Below, piece by piece: positions 34,167-42,422 of a stretch of 64,000 bases of DNA. Position 1 is the first letter of the stretch; every line of letters starts with the position of its first letter. The notes under the pieces were generated by a model, which was given only the letters and a program-made list of their open reading frames with translations, was not told where the DNA came from and ran no database searches. Origin of the DNA: Anaerolineales bacterium (lineage in GTDB: Bacteria > Chloroflexota > Anaerolineae > Anaerolineales > Villigracilaceae); assembly GCA_015075725.1 (NCBI GenBank), contig JABTTV010000001.1, positions 496,001-560,000 of the forward strand, given 5' to 3'. The position numbers and the translations under genes are program-made.

Positions 34167-34898
34167 TTGAACAAATTCTTCCTCTCCATCATCATCCCCG
34201 CTCATAACGAGGAAAACCGTCTGCCGCGCACGCTGGAAGAGATTTTTTCATTCCTAAAAGGACAAAGCTACCCGAGCGAAGTGATCGTCGTGGAAAACGG
34301 CAGCACCGATGAAACCCTGTCAATTGCAAACGACTTTGCAAAAGAACATCCCGGTCTGGTCGTCATCCACGAAGACCGCAACGGCAAGGGAAACGCCGTG
34401 CGGCGCGGCATGCTGGAAGCACGCGGCGAATACCGCTTCATCTGCGACGCCGACCTGTCCATGCCCATCGAAGACCTGCCGCATTTCCTACCGCCCGATA
34501 TAATCGATTTCGACATTGCCATCGGCTCGCGCGAAGCGCCGGGTTCAATCCGCTACAACGAACCGCCTTATCGTCACATTGGCGGGCGCGCCATCAACCT
34601 CGCCATCCGCAGTCTGATCCTGCCGGGTTTGAACGACACCCAATGCGGATTCAAATGCTTCCGCGCCTCAGCCACGGAAGATCTTTTCCGCCTCCAGACG
34701 CTCACCGGCTGGTCATTCGACATCGAACTGCTTTATCTTGCCCGCCGAAAAAAACTCCGCATCCGTGAAATCCCCATCCGCTGGTATTTCGATCCCGACA
34801 GCAAAGTCAGCGCGGTGCGCGATGCCCTGCGCATGATCGGCGACATCTTTCGGATTCATCTCAATGCACTGCGCGGCGCATATGAATCAAAACCCTGA
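34167..34898 (+). CDS. Dolichol-phosphate-type glycosyltransferase (GT2)
   Basis: 243 aa. GT-A fold: FLSIIIPAHNEENRLPRTLEEI, EVIVVENGSTDETLSIA, GKGNAVRRGMLEARGEYRFICDADLSMP (the DAD metal motif) and NDTQCGFKCFRA. The closest well-known group is the dolichyl-phosphate beta-glucosyltransferase/polyprenyl-phosphate glycosyltransferases, which load a sugar onto a lipid carrier. No C-terminal membrane domain is present. The start is a TTG (MNKFFLS); no better start codon is available. The end overlaps rnhB by 17 nt. Confidence 0.8.
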   Translation: MNKFFLSIIIPAHNEENRLPRTLEEIFSFLKGQSYPSEVIVVENGSTDETLSIANDFAKEHPGLVVIHEDRNGKGNAVRRGMLEARGEYRFICDADLSMPIEDLPHFLPPDIIDFDIAIGSREAPGSIRYNEPPYRHIGGRAINLAIRSLILPGLNDTQCGFKCFRASATEDLFRLQTLTGWSFDIELLYLARRKKLRIREIPIRWYFDPDSKVSAVRDALRMIGDIFRIHLNALRGAYESKP

Positions 34899-35499
34899 CC
34901 TGACATTCGAAAATGAACTCTGGTCTGCGTATCGATTCATCGCAGGATTGGACGAAGCTGGACGCGGCGCGCTTGCCGGACCCGTTTGCGTCGGGACGGT
35001 GATCCTCCCCCATGATCATCCGCATCTTGCACGGACATTGAGCGGGGTGCGCGATTCCAAGCAGTTGACTCCCCGTCGGCGATCCGCGCTTGTTCCTCAA
35101 ATCAGAGAAGCCGCCCTCGCCAGCGGCATCGGATTCGCCTCCGCTGAAGAAATAGACCGAATGGGAATCGTCCCAGCCACCCGTCTCGCCGCGAGCCGCG
35201 CTCTTGAGTCGCTCCATATTTTCCCGGATTATCTATTGACCGATTTCCGACTCGAACTCCCCGAAGTGGACATCCACCAAACCGCCATCGTCAAGGGGGA
35301 CGCAATTTCGTTAACCATTGCCTGCGCCTCGGTCCTCGCCAAGACCGCCCGCGACGAGTGGATGTGTGGATTGAGCAGCGAGTATCCTGAATATGATTTC
35401 TCCAGTAACAAAGGGTACGGCACATCCCTGCATCGAAACATGATCGGGGCACTCGGTCACTCCCCCATCCATCGAAAAACATTCAAACTAAAAAAGTGA
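34882..35499 (+). CDS. rnhB: Ribonuclease HII
   Basis: 205 aa. FIAGLDEAGRGALAGPV holds the first two catalytic acids (DEAGRG); DSKQLTPRRR, ASVLAKTARDEWM and the conserved final segment YDFSSNKGYGTSLHRNMI are typical of RNase HII. It removes RNA from RNA-DNA hybrids and misincorporated ribonucleotides. The ATG at 34882 gives MNQNPDLTFE; it overlaps the glycosyltransferase gene, so translational coupling is likely. A GTGAC-type hairpin overlaps its stop codon. Confidence 0.93.
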   Translation: MNQNPDLTFENELWSAYRFIAGLDEAGRGALAGPVCVGTVILPHDHPHLARTLSGVRDSKQLTPRRRSALVPQIREAALASGIGFASAEEIDRMGIVPATRLAASRALESLHIFPDYLLTDFRLELPEVDIHQTAIVKGDAISLTIACASVLAKTARDEWMCGLSSEYPEYDFSSNKGYGTSLHRNMIGALGHSPIHRKTFKLKK

Positions 35500-35526
35500 C
35501 GGTCTCTTTTTTGAAGGGACTGTCAC
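35496..35526. repeat. GTGACxGTC hairpin
   Basis: GTGACGGTC (35496-35504) pairs with GACTGTCAC (35518-35526), with one G-T pair, around a T-rich loop. It overlaps the rnhB stop codon and could terminate transcription. The same arms occur in the hairpin at 58441-58469, suggesting a dispersed repeat. Confidence 0.6.
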
Positions 35527-35532
35527 GTGTAT

Positions 35533-36369
35533 TTATCTTTTTAGAATCCCGCCGCCGGAAAGTCTGCTCTCCGGCCTTCCCGAACGCCAGGCATAATAGC
35601 CAAGTCCCGCACCGCCGAGCAATAATAACGCTCCAAAAATACCCAGCGCCGTCGAGCCGCCGCCTTCGTTTCCATTTTCCTCCACGCCTGGATCCACCAC
35701 CACATCCTGCGACTGTGCGCCAAAATCGACGAACGCCCTGTCGCCCGCGTTCACTTTCAATGTATAGCTCAACGCCATGGTCGGGTTATAGCTGTCGGGG
35801 ATTGCCATCGTAATGTTATACGTCCCTTCGGGAATGTCGATAAAACAAACGCCCTGATACGCTTCCGGGTCCGGAGGGATGACCGTATCCAATGAGCCGG
35901 AATATTCCCCGTTGATCTCCGTCACGCTCACCGCACCGCCTTCGACGGCAGGTTCAGTCTCTTCGCGCATGGCATTCCCGTTTATATCGTTGAACAACAA
36001 CACGCACACCTCTGTCAAACCTGAGAGCGGGGTGGGCGTGACGGTCGGCGTTCCGGGAGCCTGGTCCGCGGGAGGCGTGGAAGTAGCCGCCGCGGAAACG
36101 CCGATCAACAGTTCCTGTCCCTCCACCAATGTGCAATTCTCATCCAACCTTGAATTCAATTGACGCAATTGATCCACCGTGATCCCATGCAAGGCCGCCA
36201 CGCGAAAGCAATTATCGCCAGGCTGAACCACGTATATGATGCGCCCGTCCGTGCCGGGGGTGGGTGTGACATATTGCTGCGCTTCAGGCGATGCTCCCGC
36301 AGGCAGCCACAACCCGAATAAGAGCAGACAAACGAGAGTCAGTAAAATAAAAAACCGCTTCGGATTCAT
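35533..36369 (-). CDS. LysM-domain surface protein with C-terminal anchor
   Basis: 278 aa. Signal peptide (FFILLTLVCLLLFGLWLPAGA), a LysM domain at about 43-90 (IIYVVQPGDNCFRVAALHGITVDQLRQLNS... LVEGQELLI), a Thr/Pro linker, an SdrD-B-like beta domain (VCVLLFNDINGNAMREETEPAVEGGAVSV...FIDIPEGTYNITM), then a helix and basic tail (GALLLLGGAGLGYYAWRSG). LysM binds peptidoglycan or related glycans; the protein is likely held at the envelope. No enzyme domain is seen. Confidence 0.8.
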   Translation of the reverse strand: MNPKRFFILLTLVCLLLFGLWLPAGASPEAQQYVTPTPGTDGRIIYVVQPGDNCFRVAALHGITVDQLRQLNSRLDENCTLVEGQELLIGVSAAATSTPPADQAPGTPTVTPTPLSGLTEVCVLLFNDINGNAMREETEPAVEGGAVSVTEINGEYSGSLDTVIPPDPEAYQGVCFIDIPEGTYNITMAIPDSYNPTMALSYTLKVNAGDRAFVDFGAQSQDVVVDPGVEENGNEGGGSTALGIFGALLLLGGAGLGYYAWRSGRPESRLSGGGILKR

Positions 36370-36425
36370 CGGGAAAAATTATAACAGATTCAATTTGGTA
36401 TAAAATAAGGGTGAAAAGAGACGCC

Positions 36426-37874
36426 ATGAAGACATTGATAAAGAACGGGACGTTGGTGACCGCATCGGATACCTTTCCCTCCGACATCCTGATCGAGGAC
36501 GAAAAGATCACCCGCATCGGACTTAATCTCGAAGTTGATCCTGACCAGCAAATCGACGTCACAGGAAAGTTGGTCCTGCCCGGCGGAATCGACCCCCATG
36601 TCCATCTCGATCTTCCCATGTTCGATACCGTCTCTTCAGACGACCATTACACCGGTCACAAAGCTGCGGCTTTCGGCGGGACGACGACGGTGATGGATTT
36701 TGTCGTCCTTGACTCCCCTCTCCCTGAGGGAGCGAGGGCGGTGGTGAGGGAAGTCGACTTTCACTATTCTGTGGACAAATGGATGAAGATGGCAGAAAAA
36801 GCCGCCATTGACTATTCCTTCCACATGAATTTGACGAAGTTCGACGAGAAGATCTCCAGGGAAATCCCTTCCTTGATGAAGATGGGAATCCAGACTTTGA
36901 AAGTCTTCACCGCCTATAACGGACGCCTGCGCATCGACGATGGAAGCATTTTCAAAGCCCTGCAAATCGCGCGGGATAATGGGATGCTGGTCATGGCGCA
37001 TTGCGAAAACGGCGACATCATTGAGACACTCACAAATCAAGCCCTCGCTGAAAAACGGACTTCTCCCATCTGGCACGCATTGACTCGCCCCGCCTGGGGC
37101 GCGGTGGAGGCGACTCTCCGAATGGCAGCAATGGCGGAACAAGCCGATTCGCCCGTCTATATCGTCCACATGAACGCAGGCGGCGAGGTGGATATGCTGA
37201 AATATGCGCGCGAACGCGGCGTGAAGGTGATGGGAGAGACCTGTCCACAGTATCTCTTCTTCACCATGGATCATCTCGCCCGACCCGACGGCGCAAAATG
37301 GATCTGCTCTCCTCCCATGCGAACCGAAGCAGACAATGCCCGATTATGGGAAGGATTGAACCAGAACATTTTGCAAACCGTCGGCACGGATCATTGCCCA
37401 TTTTTCTATAACGGTACCAAGCCCATCCTCTACGAAGGAAGCGAAATCGCCATCCCCGGCAAGGAACTGGGACGCGACGACTTCACCAAAATCCCCAACG
37501 GTTTGCCAGGCATACAGGATCGAATGCCGATTCTTTGGACATACGGAGTCAACGCCGGGTACATCACACCGAATCAGTTCGTTGCGTATATGTCCACGAA
37601 CCCGGCGAAAATCTTCGGCTTGTATCCGCGCAAGGGAGCGCTCGTCCCCGGCGCAGACGCGGACATCGTGATCTGGGACCCGGAGAAACAGGTCAAATAT
37701 GGCGTCGCCCATTCGCATCAACGCACCGATTACAATCTTTATGAAGGCTGGGAGTTGACCGGTTACCCCGAAAAGGTCTTCCTGCGCGGCAAATTGATCG
37801 TGGACGGCGATGAATGGAAGGGAAAAAGCGGGGGTGGAAAGTTTTTGAAGAGAAGTGAAGGGCAAGTATTGTAG
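36426..37874 (+). CDS. Dihydropyrimidinase / D-hydantoinase
   Basis: 482 aa amidohydrolase. Metal site GGIDPHVHLDLP, carboxylated-Lys region TLKVFTAYNG, MAHCENGD, YIVHMNAGG, GTDHCPF, and the C-terminal IVIWDPEKQVKYG. It opens dihydropyrimidine or hydantoin rings. An odd segment (SPLPEGARAVVREV, about 98-112) after TTVMDFVVLD is encoded by a dispersed-repeat-like sequence and is longer than usual in the family. ATG at 36426 begins MKTLIKNGTL; an upstream GTG in frame is rejected. Confidence 0.88.
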   Translation: MKTLIKNGTLVTASDTFPSDILIEDEKITRIGLNLEVDPDQQIDVTGKLVLPGGIDPHVHLDLPMFDTVSSDDHYTGHKAAAFGGTTTVMDFVVLDSPLPEGARAVVREVDFHYSVDKWMKMAEKAAIDYSFHMNLTKFDEKISREIPSLMKMGIQTLKVFTAYNGRLRIDDGSIFKALQIARDNGMLVMAHCENGDIIETLTNQALAEKRTSPIWHALTRPAWGAVEATLRMAAMAEQADSPVYIVHMNAGGEVDMLKYARERGVKVMGETCPQYLFFTMDHLARPDGAKWICSPPMRTEADNARLWEGLNQNILQTVGTDHCPFFYNGTKPILYEGSEIAIPGKELGRDDFTKIPNGLPGIQDRMPILWTYGVNAGYITPNQFVAYMSTNPAKIFGLYPRKGALVPGADADIVIWDPEKQVKYGVAHSHQRTDYNLYEGWELTGYPEKVFLRGKLIVDGDEWKGKSGGGKFLKRSEGQVL

Positions 37875-37884
37875 CAACTCGTAG

Positions 37885-37943
37885 GGCGGGCTAAAAGCCC
37901 GCCATGCAATCTTTCATGATATTTGTCGGGCTGCAAGCCCGAC
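37885..37943. repeat. Pair of REP-like hairpins
   Basis: GGCGGGCT-AAA-AGCCCGCC (37885-37903) and GTCGGGCT-GCA-AGCCCGAC (37925-37943) are two closely related 8-bp stems with 3-nt loops. They look like a REP-type dispersed intergenic element in the spacer between two genes. Confidence 0.75.
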
Positions 37944-37968
37944 CTATAGAAATCCTTAGAGGTCACAC

Positions 37969-38346
37969 ATGCCGCCCAAAAAACCCGTCATCCACTGCGA
38001 CGCGCTCGTCGTTCACTGCATGGATTATCGCCTGCAAAAATTCATCCAACCGTGGATCACGGTCCGCTTCGGCTACGACAACTTCGACATCATTTCGCTT
38101 GCCGGGAGCGTGCATGATTACGAGATGGTCTTGAAGTATGTGCAGCTTGCAGTGCAAATTCACACCATCGAGACCGCCTGCCTGATCAATCACGAAGATT
38201 GCCGCGCTTACGGGCGCGAAGGCACTTATAAACGCCATAAGCACGACTTGATCGATGCGCAAAAGAAAATCCAGGCACTCTTCCCCCATCTCAAAGTCGA
38301 AACCTTTTACCTGCACCTGGACGGGACGTTCGAACCCATTTCGTGA
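37969..38346 (+). CDS. Minimal beta-carbonic-anhydrase-like protein
   Basis: 125 aa, short for a beta-CA. ALVVHCMDYRLQKF has the zinc Cys and the Asp-Arg pair (CxDxR), and CLINHEDCRAYG the His and second Cys (HxxC). The segment ISLAGSVHDYEMVLKYVQ stands where canonical enzymes have the AGN/NAG region. The metal site is thus complete on paper but the rest is reduced, so the reaction (CO2 hydration or another use) is unsure. Preceded by REP-like hairpins; AGAGGTCACAC precedes the ATG. Confidence 0.75.
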   Translation: MPPKKPVIHCDALVVHCMDYRLQKFIQPWITVRFGYDNFDIISLAGSVHDYEMVLKYVQLAVQIHTIETACLINHEDCRAYGREGTYKRHKHDLIDAQKKIQALFPHLKVETFYLHLDGTFEPIS

Positions 38347-38364
38347 AAACCGTCGGAGGCACAC

Positions 38365-39147
38365 ATGAAGATTCAGGCTGTTCCCGCTTTGATCGCAGTC
38401 CTGACCCTTTCCCTCTCCTGCCAGACTCTTTTTCCCGCCACGCCGCCGCCTCGCGATGGGATTGTCGTCACGACCTGCCCGGATCTTGTCAAAGCAGTTC
38501 GGGGCATCCAGCCTGTGGACTTCCCGGAGGAACTCACTGATACGGGCGTCAAGCAGGGAGGCGAGTTCGACGTGAATGAGTATTTCACAGTACTGACGAA
38601 TCTCTCCATGCGGGAAGGATACATCCTCGACTACATCTATCCCGTTGATTTTCTCGGCTCGTTCCCGATCCTTGCCGCACGTCCCGTCGACCTGCCGCCT
38701 TATGTGTCTCCGGAAGACCTCCCCTCCGATTCAGGCTTGACCGAATACCTCGATTATGTCGAGATCGAAGACAATGAGCAGGGATACTTCGAATTCATTT
38801 CCCTCTACATCATGGCAAACCAGTTCTATCTCGTCTGGCACGCCAACTACAACGACACGGAAATCGTCTGCAACCGTGATGATGTGGATGAAATTTCAGA
38901 GCAAATCAACTCCGGCGGTTTTGGGTTGGAATTCGACACGGAGCAAAAAGCGAAAATCCGCGCAATGACGAACATCGAGCCGCTGGTCAAATTGACCGAT
39001 ACGACCGCCATCGTGGAGATCGTCACCTTCACCAAATGGGGCGGCTTTTACCGAAAGACGTACACCATCGACCGTAGCTTCCCGCATGAGATCATCGATT
39101 CGCCAGGGGAAAATCTCGTGCCGTACGATTGCGGGATTATGTTCTAA
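38365..39147 (+). CDS. Lipoprotein of unknown function
   Basis: 260 aa. Signal ends at LTLSLSCQT. The mature protein is acidic with aromatic-rich beta segments (FDVNEYFTVLTNLSMREGYILDYIY, YFEFISLYIMANQFYLVWHANYND) and a last Cys near the C-terminus (VPYDCGIMF). I do not recognise a family. The ATG at 38365 follows CGGAGGCACAC, a fair ribosome site, 18 nt after the carbonic-anhydrase-like gene, so co-transcription is likely. Confidence 0.6.
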   Translation: MKIQAVPALIAVLTLSLSCQTLFPATPPPRDGIVVTTCPDLVKAVRGIQPVDFPEELTDTGVKQGGEFDVNEYFTVLTNLSMREGYILDYIYPVDFLGSFPILAARPVDLPPYVSPEDLPSDSGLTEYLDYVEIEDNEQGYFEFISLYIMANQFYLVWHANYNDTEIVCNRDDVDEISEQINSGGFGLEFDTEQKAKIRAMTNIEPLVKLTDTTAIVEIVTFTKWGGFYRKTYTIDRSFPHEIIDSPGENLVPYDCGIMF

Positions 39148-39191
39148 ACGAAGAACTTGGAGGTCTGGCAGACCTTCATGTTCTTTTGTGC

Positions 39192-39296
39192 TAAAATATC
39201 GCCCGTCATAACCAAAGGACGCCCTGGGGGAGCACGTGTGCCGGGCGGTTGCCCCGGTGCGAGCCTTTGGTGTAAAACCATTATCGGAGAAACAAA
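39192..39296 (+). promoter_or_regulatory. SulP leader with a conserved-looking RNA structure
   Basis: A -10-like TAAAAT at 39192-39197 is followed by a leader in which ACCAAAGG (39211-39218) pairs perfectly with CCTTTGGT (39264-39271), enclosing a G/C-rich interior able to form further helices. The start codon is at 39297. The closing helix around a multi-helix core, in the 5' leader of a transporter gene, looks like a riboswitch or other cis-regulatory RNA. I could not match it to a known class. Confidence 0.45.
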
Positions 39297-40952
39297 ATGC
39301 CAAGACGTTCCCTGGCTCGTCTTTACAAGGACGAGTTCTCAACCTATTCACTTGCCAGGTTCCAACAGGACTTGCTGGCAGGTCTAACCGTCGCCGCAGT
39401 GGCATTGCCGCTTGCGTTGGCGTTCGGCGTCGCTTCCGGCGCGACGGCCGCGGCAGGATTGGTCACTGCCATTCTCGCCGGAGTGCTCATCGGCATGCTT
39501 GGTGGCGCGCCATATCAGATCAGCGGTCCCACCGGTGCGATGTCCGCCGTGTTGATTGTGCTCGTGCAACGTTATGGTCTTGAAGGCATATGGGTCGCGG
39601 GTTTGCTTTCAGGCTTGCTTTTGCTCATCATCGGCATCATGCGGCTCGGCCGCTTTATCGCTTTCATCCCCTCCGCCGTCATCAGCGGCTTTACCTCCGG
39701 CATCGCGCTCATTATCTTCATCGGTCAGATCGACAACTTCCTCGGCGTAAAAACCGAAGCCGCCGAAACCGCCGCGCTGAAATTCATCGGCTACTTCAAA
39801 GGCGGATTCACCCCGGATTGGCATGCGATAGTCATCGGCTCGGTCGTCATCTTGACAATGATCCTTTGGCCCCCCAAATGGAATTTGCGCTTCCCGGCAT
39901 CTCTTCTTGGTCTCATCCTCGCCACGCTTCTCCCTTCGACTTTGAATTGGTCCATCCAAGTGATCGGGGACATCCCTCAAACCTTGATCCTGGGTGACCG
40001 CCTGAGCCTGGGCAACGTCCCCTGGGCGAATCTCTCCGATTTCATCGCGCCGACACTGACCATTACCGCGCTTGGCGCAGTTGAATCATTGCTATGCGGC
40101 GCTGTCGGTTCAAATATGACCGGTGTCCGGATGCAGGCGAACCAAGAATTAATCGCGCAGGGACTCGGCAACATGATAATTCCGTTCTTCGGCGGAGTCC
40201 CTGCGACTGCCGCCATTGCCCGGTCCAGCGTGGGGATCAAATCCGGCGGGCAGACTCGCATGGTCAGCATCATTCATGCGGTCGGATTATTGCTTTCAAT
40301 GTTCCTGCTCACGCCGTTGATGGAGAAGATTCCGCTCGCGGCTTTGGCGGGCGTGCTGATGGTCACCGCGGCAAGAATGAGCGAATGGGACTCGATCAAG
40401 TTCATCTTCGGCAAAGTCTTCAAGACCGACATGATCGCCTTCACCGTGACCATGCTCGCCACTATTGTCCTCGATTTGACTCAAGCCATTTTGATCGGTT
40501 CGTTCCTTGCAGGCGCGGTCTTCCTTAACAAGATCGCAAGCATCGACATCACCGTTCAGGAAGTGGATATCGAGCGGCTAAAGCAAAGGGGAATCGAAAC
40601 CGAAGGGAATTGCACACACGTCCGCGTGGCATTTTTGACCGGTCCATTGTTCTTCGCGGCGACAGGTCAATTCAATGAGGCGTTTGCGAATTTGAAGGAG
40701 ACTCACGCCCTGATCCTCTCCATGCGCGGCGTTTCATTGATAGACACCGCCGGGGTCGAAGCGCTTCACAAACTTCATGAAAAGCTCCACGAACAGGGCG
40801 GGGCGTTGATGTTCGCGGGCATCCACGATAACGCAAAACAAATGCTCGCACGAGGCGGACTCGTACAATCCGTCGGCGAAGAAAATTTTTTCTGGTCAAG
40901 CGACCAGGCCATCGCCGAGGCGGAGAGGCGGGGGTGTCAGTTTTGCGGGTGA
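39297..40952 (+). CDS. SulP family anion transporter with STAS domain
   Basis: 551 aa. About 10-12 hydrophobic segments with FQQDLLAGLTVAAVALPLALAFGVASG, GLVTAILAGVLIGMLGGAPYQISGPTGAM and the STAS domain (about 430-540; HALILSMRGVSLIDTAGVEALHKLHEKL). SulP proteins carry sulfate, bicarbonate or other anions into the cell. The upstream carbonic-anhydrase-like gene hints at bicarbonate but is not proof. A structured leader precedes the gene. ATG follows ATCGGAGAAACAAA. Confidence 0.9.
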   Translation: MPRRSLARLYKDEFSTYSLARFQQDLLAGLTVAAVALPLALAFGVASGATAAAGLVTAILAGVLIGMLGGAPYQISGPTGAMSAVLIVLVQRYGLEGIWVAGLLSGLLLLIIGIMRLGRFIAFIPSAVISGFTSGIALIIFIGQIDNFLGVKTEAAETAALKFIGYFKGGFTPDWHAIVIGSVVILTMILWPPKWNLRFPASLLGLILATLLPSTLNWSIQVIGDIPQTLILGDRLSLGNVPWANLSDFIAPTLTITALGAVESLLCGAVGSNMTGVRMQANQELIAQGLGNMIIPFFGGVPATAAIARSSVGIKSGGQTRMVSIIHAVGLLLSMFLLTPLMEKIPLAALAGVLMVTAARMSEWDSIKFIFGKVFKTDMIAFTVTMLATIVLDLTQAILIGSFLAGAVFLNKIASIDITVQEVDIERLKQRGIETEGNCTHVRVAFLTGPLFFAATGQFNEAFANLKETHALILSMRGVSLIDTAGVEALHKLHEKLHEQGGALMFAGIHDNAKQMLARGGLVQSVGEENFFWSSDQAIAEAERRGCQFCG

Positions 40953-41626
40953 CATTGAGCCAGCAATTCTTTCGTGCGCGGAAAATCCTTGTAATAGCCG
41001 CGGTAACTTTCGGGCAACATCGCCGCGATACGGCAGAACAATTCATCGATGGATTCCTGCAACAGGGTGTCCCGCTCCGCTCCTTTGACCGACCTGATGT
41101 TCGGCGGGGTGTACATTTCATCAGCCGCCGTGATGGTAATCTTCAAACGCCTGAACGATCTTAAGCGCGCCGCCACATCGGCATCTTCGGTGCCTGTCAA
41201 AGCAACGGGAATGATGCCTACATTCGCCGAACTCGCGATATAGATCGCGCCGGGCTCGGCTTTCAACAAACTCGCTGTCTTGGAACGTGTGCCTTCGGGA
41301 GCGATGATCATGATCGCGTCGCCCTTCAGCCGTAAAATGAATTCCTTCATCGCGCTCAAGTCCGCTTCGCCGCGCGTCAGCCAGGTGACATTGAAGATTT
41401 TCCCCGCCAGCCTTCCCCACCAGTATTTTTTATATTTATCCGTCAGCGGGTGGATGAGGTCGTCGTTATCGATGACGTAATATACAACGAGCGAATCCAA
41501 CCTGCCAAGATGGTTCGAGGCGAACATATACCCGCCTTTGGGAAGCCTGCTCAGATCACCGCGGACTTCAATGTCCGCGATAAGGGGTAAAATTCTTCTT
41601 GCACAAAAACGGAGAAATGCGCTCAT
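40937..41626 (-). CDS. PlsC-type acyltransferase 1
   Basis: 229 aa. FASNHLGRLDSLVVYY has the HxxxxD catalytic motif and IIAPEGTRSKTASL the glycerol-phosphate/acyl-acceptor motif EGTR. It is a 1-acylglycerol-3-phosphate acyltransferase-like enzyme of phospholipid synthesis. It overlaps its upstream neighbour, a related acyltransferase, by 4 nt (ATGA), and its 3' end overlaps the SulP gene on the other strand by 16 nt. The two acyltransferases look like an old tandem duplication. Confidence 0.85.
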   Translation of the reverse strand: MSAFLRFCARRILPLIADIEVRGDLSRLPKGGYMFASNHLGRLDSLVVYYVIDNDDLIHPLTDKYKKYWWGRLAGKIFNVTWLTRGEADLSAMKEFILRLKGDAIMIIAPEGTRSKTASLLKAEPGAIYIASSANVGIIPVALTGTEDADVAARLRSFRRLKITITAADEMYTPPNIRSVKGAERDTLLQESIDELFCRIAAMLPESYRGYYKDFPRTKELLAQCHPQN

Positions 41627-42291
41627 GAATTCTCGGCAAGCAGTTCCTTCAAACGCGGATGATCCGCATAATATCCGCGGTTACGTTCGGGGAGCAGCGC
41701 TGCGATGCGGCACATGATCTCATCGGTGTATTCCTGTAATCTTTCATCGCGATTCTCTTTGGGAAAAGGCGGCAGCGTAAAAGCCTTTCCCGCAGTGAGC
41801 CGGATGGTCGAGCGTTTGAACCGTTTGAGATTACCAAGCACGATGCGGTCTTCCGAGCCGCTGATGGCAACCGGCACGATGATCCAGCTCATCTTCGAGG
41901 CGAGATAGGCCACGCCGGGTTTTCCCTGTGCCATCTTTTCGTCGCGGGCGCGCGTGCCTTCGGGCGCGATGACGAGAGTCTGCCCCTGCTCCATACGATG
42001 GATCATTTCACGCATGGCTTTCAGGTCCGGATTGAACCGGTCGACGAAAATGGCGTTGAGATGTTTGCCGAACCAGCGCAGGATGGGAATCTCCTCCCAT
42101 TTTTCAGCGACGGGAATGAACAAGTTCCAGTTGTCGAGCGCGTAATATGCCATGGGCGCATCCAGAAAACCGAGATGGTTTACTGCGATGACAAATCCGC
42201 CCCCATCCGGTAGATTTTCGTATCCTTTGGTTTCCACTTTCGCAATGAGTCTGATGATGATCCGAATCAGCGTGACGATGAATTTCTTCAT
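41623..42291 (-). CDS. PlsC-type acyltransferase 2
   Basis: 222 aa. IAVNHLGFLDAPMAYYA (HxxxxD) and VIAPEGTRARDEKM (EGTR) mark a PlsC-like fold; length is normal. It begins with a hydrophobic helix (FIVTLIRIIIRLIAKV), as is common in membrane acyltransferases. Together with the following gene it probably supplies two acylation specificities for phosphatidic acid or related lipids (inference). Confidence 0.85.
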   Translation of the reverse strand: MKKFIVTLIRIIIRLIAKVETKGYENLPDGGGFVIAVNHLGFLDAPMAYYALDNWNLFIPVAEKWEEIPILRWFGKHLNAIFVDRFNPDLKAMREMIHRMEQGQTLVIAPEGTRARDEKMAQGKPGVAYLASKMSWIIVPVAISGSEDRIVLGNLKRFKRSTIRLTAGKAFTLPPFPKENRDERLQEYTDEIMCRIAALLPERNRGYYADHPRLKELLAENS

Positions 42292-42370
42292 GTCGGCAAT
42301 TTTACACGGTTTTATTTACGCGGCAGCGTTACCAACTTTCCCCCATATTCAGGCGAATAGCTCTTTCACA

Positions 42371-42404
42371 AAAAAAAAGCGCCCCGTCCATTCAGACGGA
42401 GCGG
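42371..42404 (-). terminator. Terminator after the PilZ gene
   Basis: Leftward, CGCTCCGTC-TGAAT-GGACGGGGCG forms an imperfect hairpin followed by a run of about nine T residues (the A-run at 42371-42378 on the given strand). It lies just after the stop codon at 42423. Confidence 0.75.
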
Positions 42405-42422
42405 GCAGGGTTCGAAGGTTTC

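Noticed and set aside
39211..39271. Known riboswitch classes (ZTP, Mn/yybP-ykoY, SAH, c-di-GMP)
   Set aside because: Partial resemblances were seen, such as GGGGAG and a terminal CCTTTGG, but no class-defining core could be aligned.
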